Assembly: GCF_904849725.1 (NCBI RefSeq) | Contig: NC_058519.1 | Span: 535,254,316-535,318,315 of the forward strand | Reading direction: 5' to 3' | Length of the DNA: 64,000 nt | Source: Hordeum vulgare subsp. vulgare | Lineage: Eukaryota > Streptophyta > Magnoliopsida > Poales > Poaceae | In this document: piece by piece, positions 61,277 to 64,000 of the stretch | Layout: each line of letters opens with the position of its first letter | Position numbering within the stretch: position 1 is the first letter of the stretch | Position numbers and translations under genes: made by a program | The notes under the pieces: generated by a model | Database searches by the model: none | The model's input: only the letters and a program-made list of their open reading frames with translations | Told to the model about the DNA's origin: nothing

Positions 61277-64000
61277 GTAACGACCAAGATGCGGTCCTTT
61301 CCGATCTGGGGGTCGAGGCCCCCGAATAGGAAAGAAGCGCATCCAAGCGTTTCGCAAGCAAGTAACATAGCACAAATAATAATAAAAATAGACAATTCGG
61401 GCTTCAACTGTCTTCTTATTAATAACTCAGAGTACATCACAGATACAATCAAGGTAGTTCCGCTACGGACTACAAAACATGGAAATGCTATGCTACCCTG
61501 CTGCAGGCCCACGATCACGACCACGCCTCAGTCCTCTGGATAGTTCACGTATAGGCGGTCGGTCTCCTCGTCGTACTGCCACGCCAGCTGGGTGCCGTCG
61601 GGATCATCTGTCTCTGGGGTACCTGTACCTGCTGGGAGTTTCGGAGGAATCCATGAGCCACGGGGACTCAGCAATCTAAGACCTTGGTGCTAGAACTAGT
61701 CATGTTGTTAGGTAGGTAAGGGTGAAGTGTATAAGGCTGCAGCATCCTAAGCTTGATTAAGTGGCTAATTTACGCAAAATACATGTAGAGGTGGTCTACA
61801 CTAACGGTCGGGATTACTTGATCACTAAGTGATCCTGAACACCTACCTACGGCATTCATAACTCCGCCGTGTTCCCGATCGAAGAGAGATCTTCGAAGGG
61901 ACTGTCACGGTTACGCACACAGTTGCCAGTTTTATTAGCTTATGTATAAGTTCTCTAATACCGGATGTTAACAAAATATTCCAAGTTTCCACATAACCAC
62001 GGGCACGGCTTTCCGAAAGATTAAACCCTGCAGGGGTGCTCCAACTAGTCCATCACAAACGAACACAGGCCGCAAAGGCATCCTCTATCACGAATCTCGT
62101 GATCTCGTCGGATTCCTTAGAGGAAAACCTCAACTCTCGGGGAAAACCAAAGCTTCACTGGGATTCCTATACGCAAGATATACAGCTAAGGTAAGACAAG
62201 ACTAGCAGGACCACCCGTCGTGTCGACGACCCCGATAAGAGCCACGTATCTCAGTCTCAGGACATGATGGATGAGCGACGCGTACAGTGGCCTGATAGAA
62301 ATTCTCAAGTTTCCCTGAGTTGGCCCCGCAGAGTGCTCTAATTTGGACCGACACTCATGAGGAGCACTGACCCGGGTTGTTGATTAAAATCCTCGGGGTA
62401 GCTATTCCCTATCCAGTTTATTATTAAGTGATTAGCAAATTAACACCAATGTTGGGTCCTGCCGGACAAGTCTTAGCACTACGCGATTTATCGAGGGGGT
62501 CCCCATAACAACCCCGAACGTGTTAGGAGCGATCATTATGGAATCAAACACCGGTAACCGGTAACTAAGGCGGCAATAACGGAACAAAGCACCCGACAAA
62601 AGGCTAGGCCTCCCGTCATTTACCAAGTATATAGGTGCATTAATTAAATAAAAAAATTTAAGATAATGATATCAAGCTCATGTTATCACATGAGTCAAAG
62701 CACCTGCAACTAGGAACGCTAACATTAGAAGCTGAGCAAGCCTACTTAGCCATACAAGTTTTTCTAGGAAGGAGAACAGTGTTTGGGCTCATGGCATAAC
62801 AAGAGGCAATTTAATTCAGTGGTAGCCAGCGAGCAATATGACATGGAAACGAAAACTAGCATAACAAGTCTAGAGATGGAATCAAGGTCATATCATCTTG
62901 CTTGTGATATCCTCAGCTTGGAATGGTTCTGGTTCATCCTGCACGTACTCTCCTGACTCCACGTATTCGTTCTCCAATCCCGGTGCTACCCAACATAAGA
63001 ATAACAGCCAATGAATAGCAGCACCACAAGATGCAACAACCACATGATGCATGAGATGAAAATGGGCATGCATCACTAATTCTATCACTAGCACAAGCAA
63101 ATTAAACTACTGCAAGTTTCTGGACAGAACTGTACACTAAGCTATTTTTACATGCATCAGAATGGCATGAACAGATCCATCTCATGAAAACGATGCAAAA
63201 ACATATAAAGAACAATACAACCGGAGCTACGGATCAACGGGAATCAACGAAACAAGATTTGAAGCTCTACGTGGAAGATCCAACACCACACTCACAATTG
63301 GCACAAATCTGGTATTCCCAGGTTGCCAAGACATGTATCATACCAACATGAATGGAATGGAGCAAGGAAGAACACCACAACACCAACTAAGCACCCACAA
63401 TCATCAAAATGACAAAACTACATAATCTGCCCTAATCTCCATCATAGCACTTTGTGAGCTACATGCAAAGCACCTACAGCCACCCAACTATGACAAATAA
63501 TATATGTGGTTGTTGCCAACCAAGAACACTACAAGCACCAGCAAGAATGACACAAAAAGGAATTAAACTCTATAAGATACAAGGCCACAAACTTTCCCAA
63601 AACCATCAGATCTCAGGGACTTAGTGAAAATCCCTGCACCTGAGTTTCTGTCTTTGTTCTGAAGCTTTTTGATAGCAATCAAAGCACAACCTACTAGATT
63701 CCAAATGATTTGCAATTTTACAGGGATCTTCACAACCATATCAGGTTCAAAAACCTAGAACTGAACTAAGGCTAGTTCTCAATACAATGACTAGCACATC
63801 CTCATCTATAAGAGAAGAAAATGTTTCTAGAATCCCAGACTTAGTGAAATTCCAGATTTCACAAAACTGGAATTTTCAGCCACATGCCCACTTTGTCTAG
63901 GCATAGTTTGCATGCTAATAACACCAAGTGGTAAATGACACCACTATGGTGTGGAGCAAAACCCCTACTACTATTACACAAAAACTCATGCCCTTGGGCT
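61277..64000 (-). repeat. Second half of the 5' LTR of element V, running off the window
   Basis: The LTR end (minus strand) is GGTCGTTACA. Bases 63850-64000 match 50711-50565 inverted, which fixes the LTR coordinate. No coding sequence. Otherwise only dispersed AT-rich, low-information DNA was seen. Confidence 0.8.

Larger units (their letters stand above)
58584..64000 (-). mobile_element. Internally deleted Tekay/Del-like chromovirus (element V)
   Basis: On the minus strand, from the window end: a 5' LTR (64000 to 61277, its first half outside the window), a primer site for initiator tRNA-Met (61273 to 61259), then only 0.5 kb of internal sequence holding the last part of pol with a chromodomain (to 60779), then the 3' LTR (60739 to 58584), which is cut by CACTA-3. 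Almost all of gag-pol is deleted. LTR length, combining the copies, is about 5.3 kb. Confidence 0.85.

Overview
This is a gene-poor stretch of a large plant genome, built almost entirely from nested transposable elements. The mix points to a grass of the Triticeae (wheat, barley, rye, Aegilops) type: Athila-like, Tat-like and Tekay-like Gypsy elements interleaved with CACTA DNA transposons whose ends read CACTACAAG. I found no intact cellular gene, no rRNA or true tRNA gene and no CRISPR. Family names such as Sabrina or Fatima are deliberately not assigned.

Layout from left to right. (1) Bases 1-22184 are two Athila-like Gypsy copies in tandem that share one LTR (11646-20232). The first copy keeps the gag end, protease, an ATHILA-type extra ORF and the polypurine tract. 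The second keeps only primer site and gag. CACTA-1 (134-6778, itself hit by a solo LTR at 3667-4251) sits in the first gag, and CACTA-2 (13067-20050) sits in the shared LTR. (2) Bases 22185-47974 are the remains of a Tat-like element (gag and protease forward, a coiled-coil gene on the opposite strand). It is split by a composite block (24933-39563: an Athila-like LTR plus a full-length but decayed Tat element on the minus strand) and by a complete non-autonomous Athila-like element (40245-47055). (3) Bases 47975-64000 hold two oppositely oriented pieces of a long-LTR chromovirus (LTR about 5.3 kb), with the left-truncated CACTA-3 (50745-58583) between them.

The elements do not form a pathway, but several show internal organisation. 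The Tat element (26422-39563) carries gag, protease, RT, two RNase H domains and integrase on the minus strand and a seven-exon coiled-coil gene on the plus strand. The Athila-like copy has an LTR-like module and a predicted spliced leader in front of its extra ORF. CACTA-2 and CACTA-3 are sister elements with almost the same ends but different captured host sequence: a GH3 beta-glucosidase-like piece and a CYP72-like P450 piece in CACTA-2, and an O-methyltransferase piece plus an unidentified exon in CACTA-3. All three CACTAs contain copies of one 155-bp tandem repeat.

All coding regions here are partial, frameshifted or carry stops, except the ATHILA-type ORF at 8710-9660, which is open. 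Positions of LTR ends, target-site duplications, primer sites and splice sites were read by eye. Family assignments rest on recognised motifs, not on database searches.
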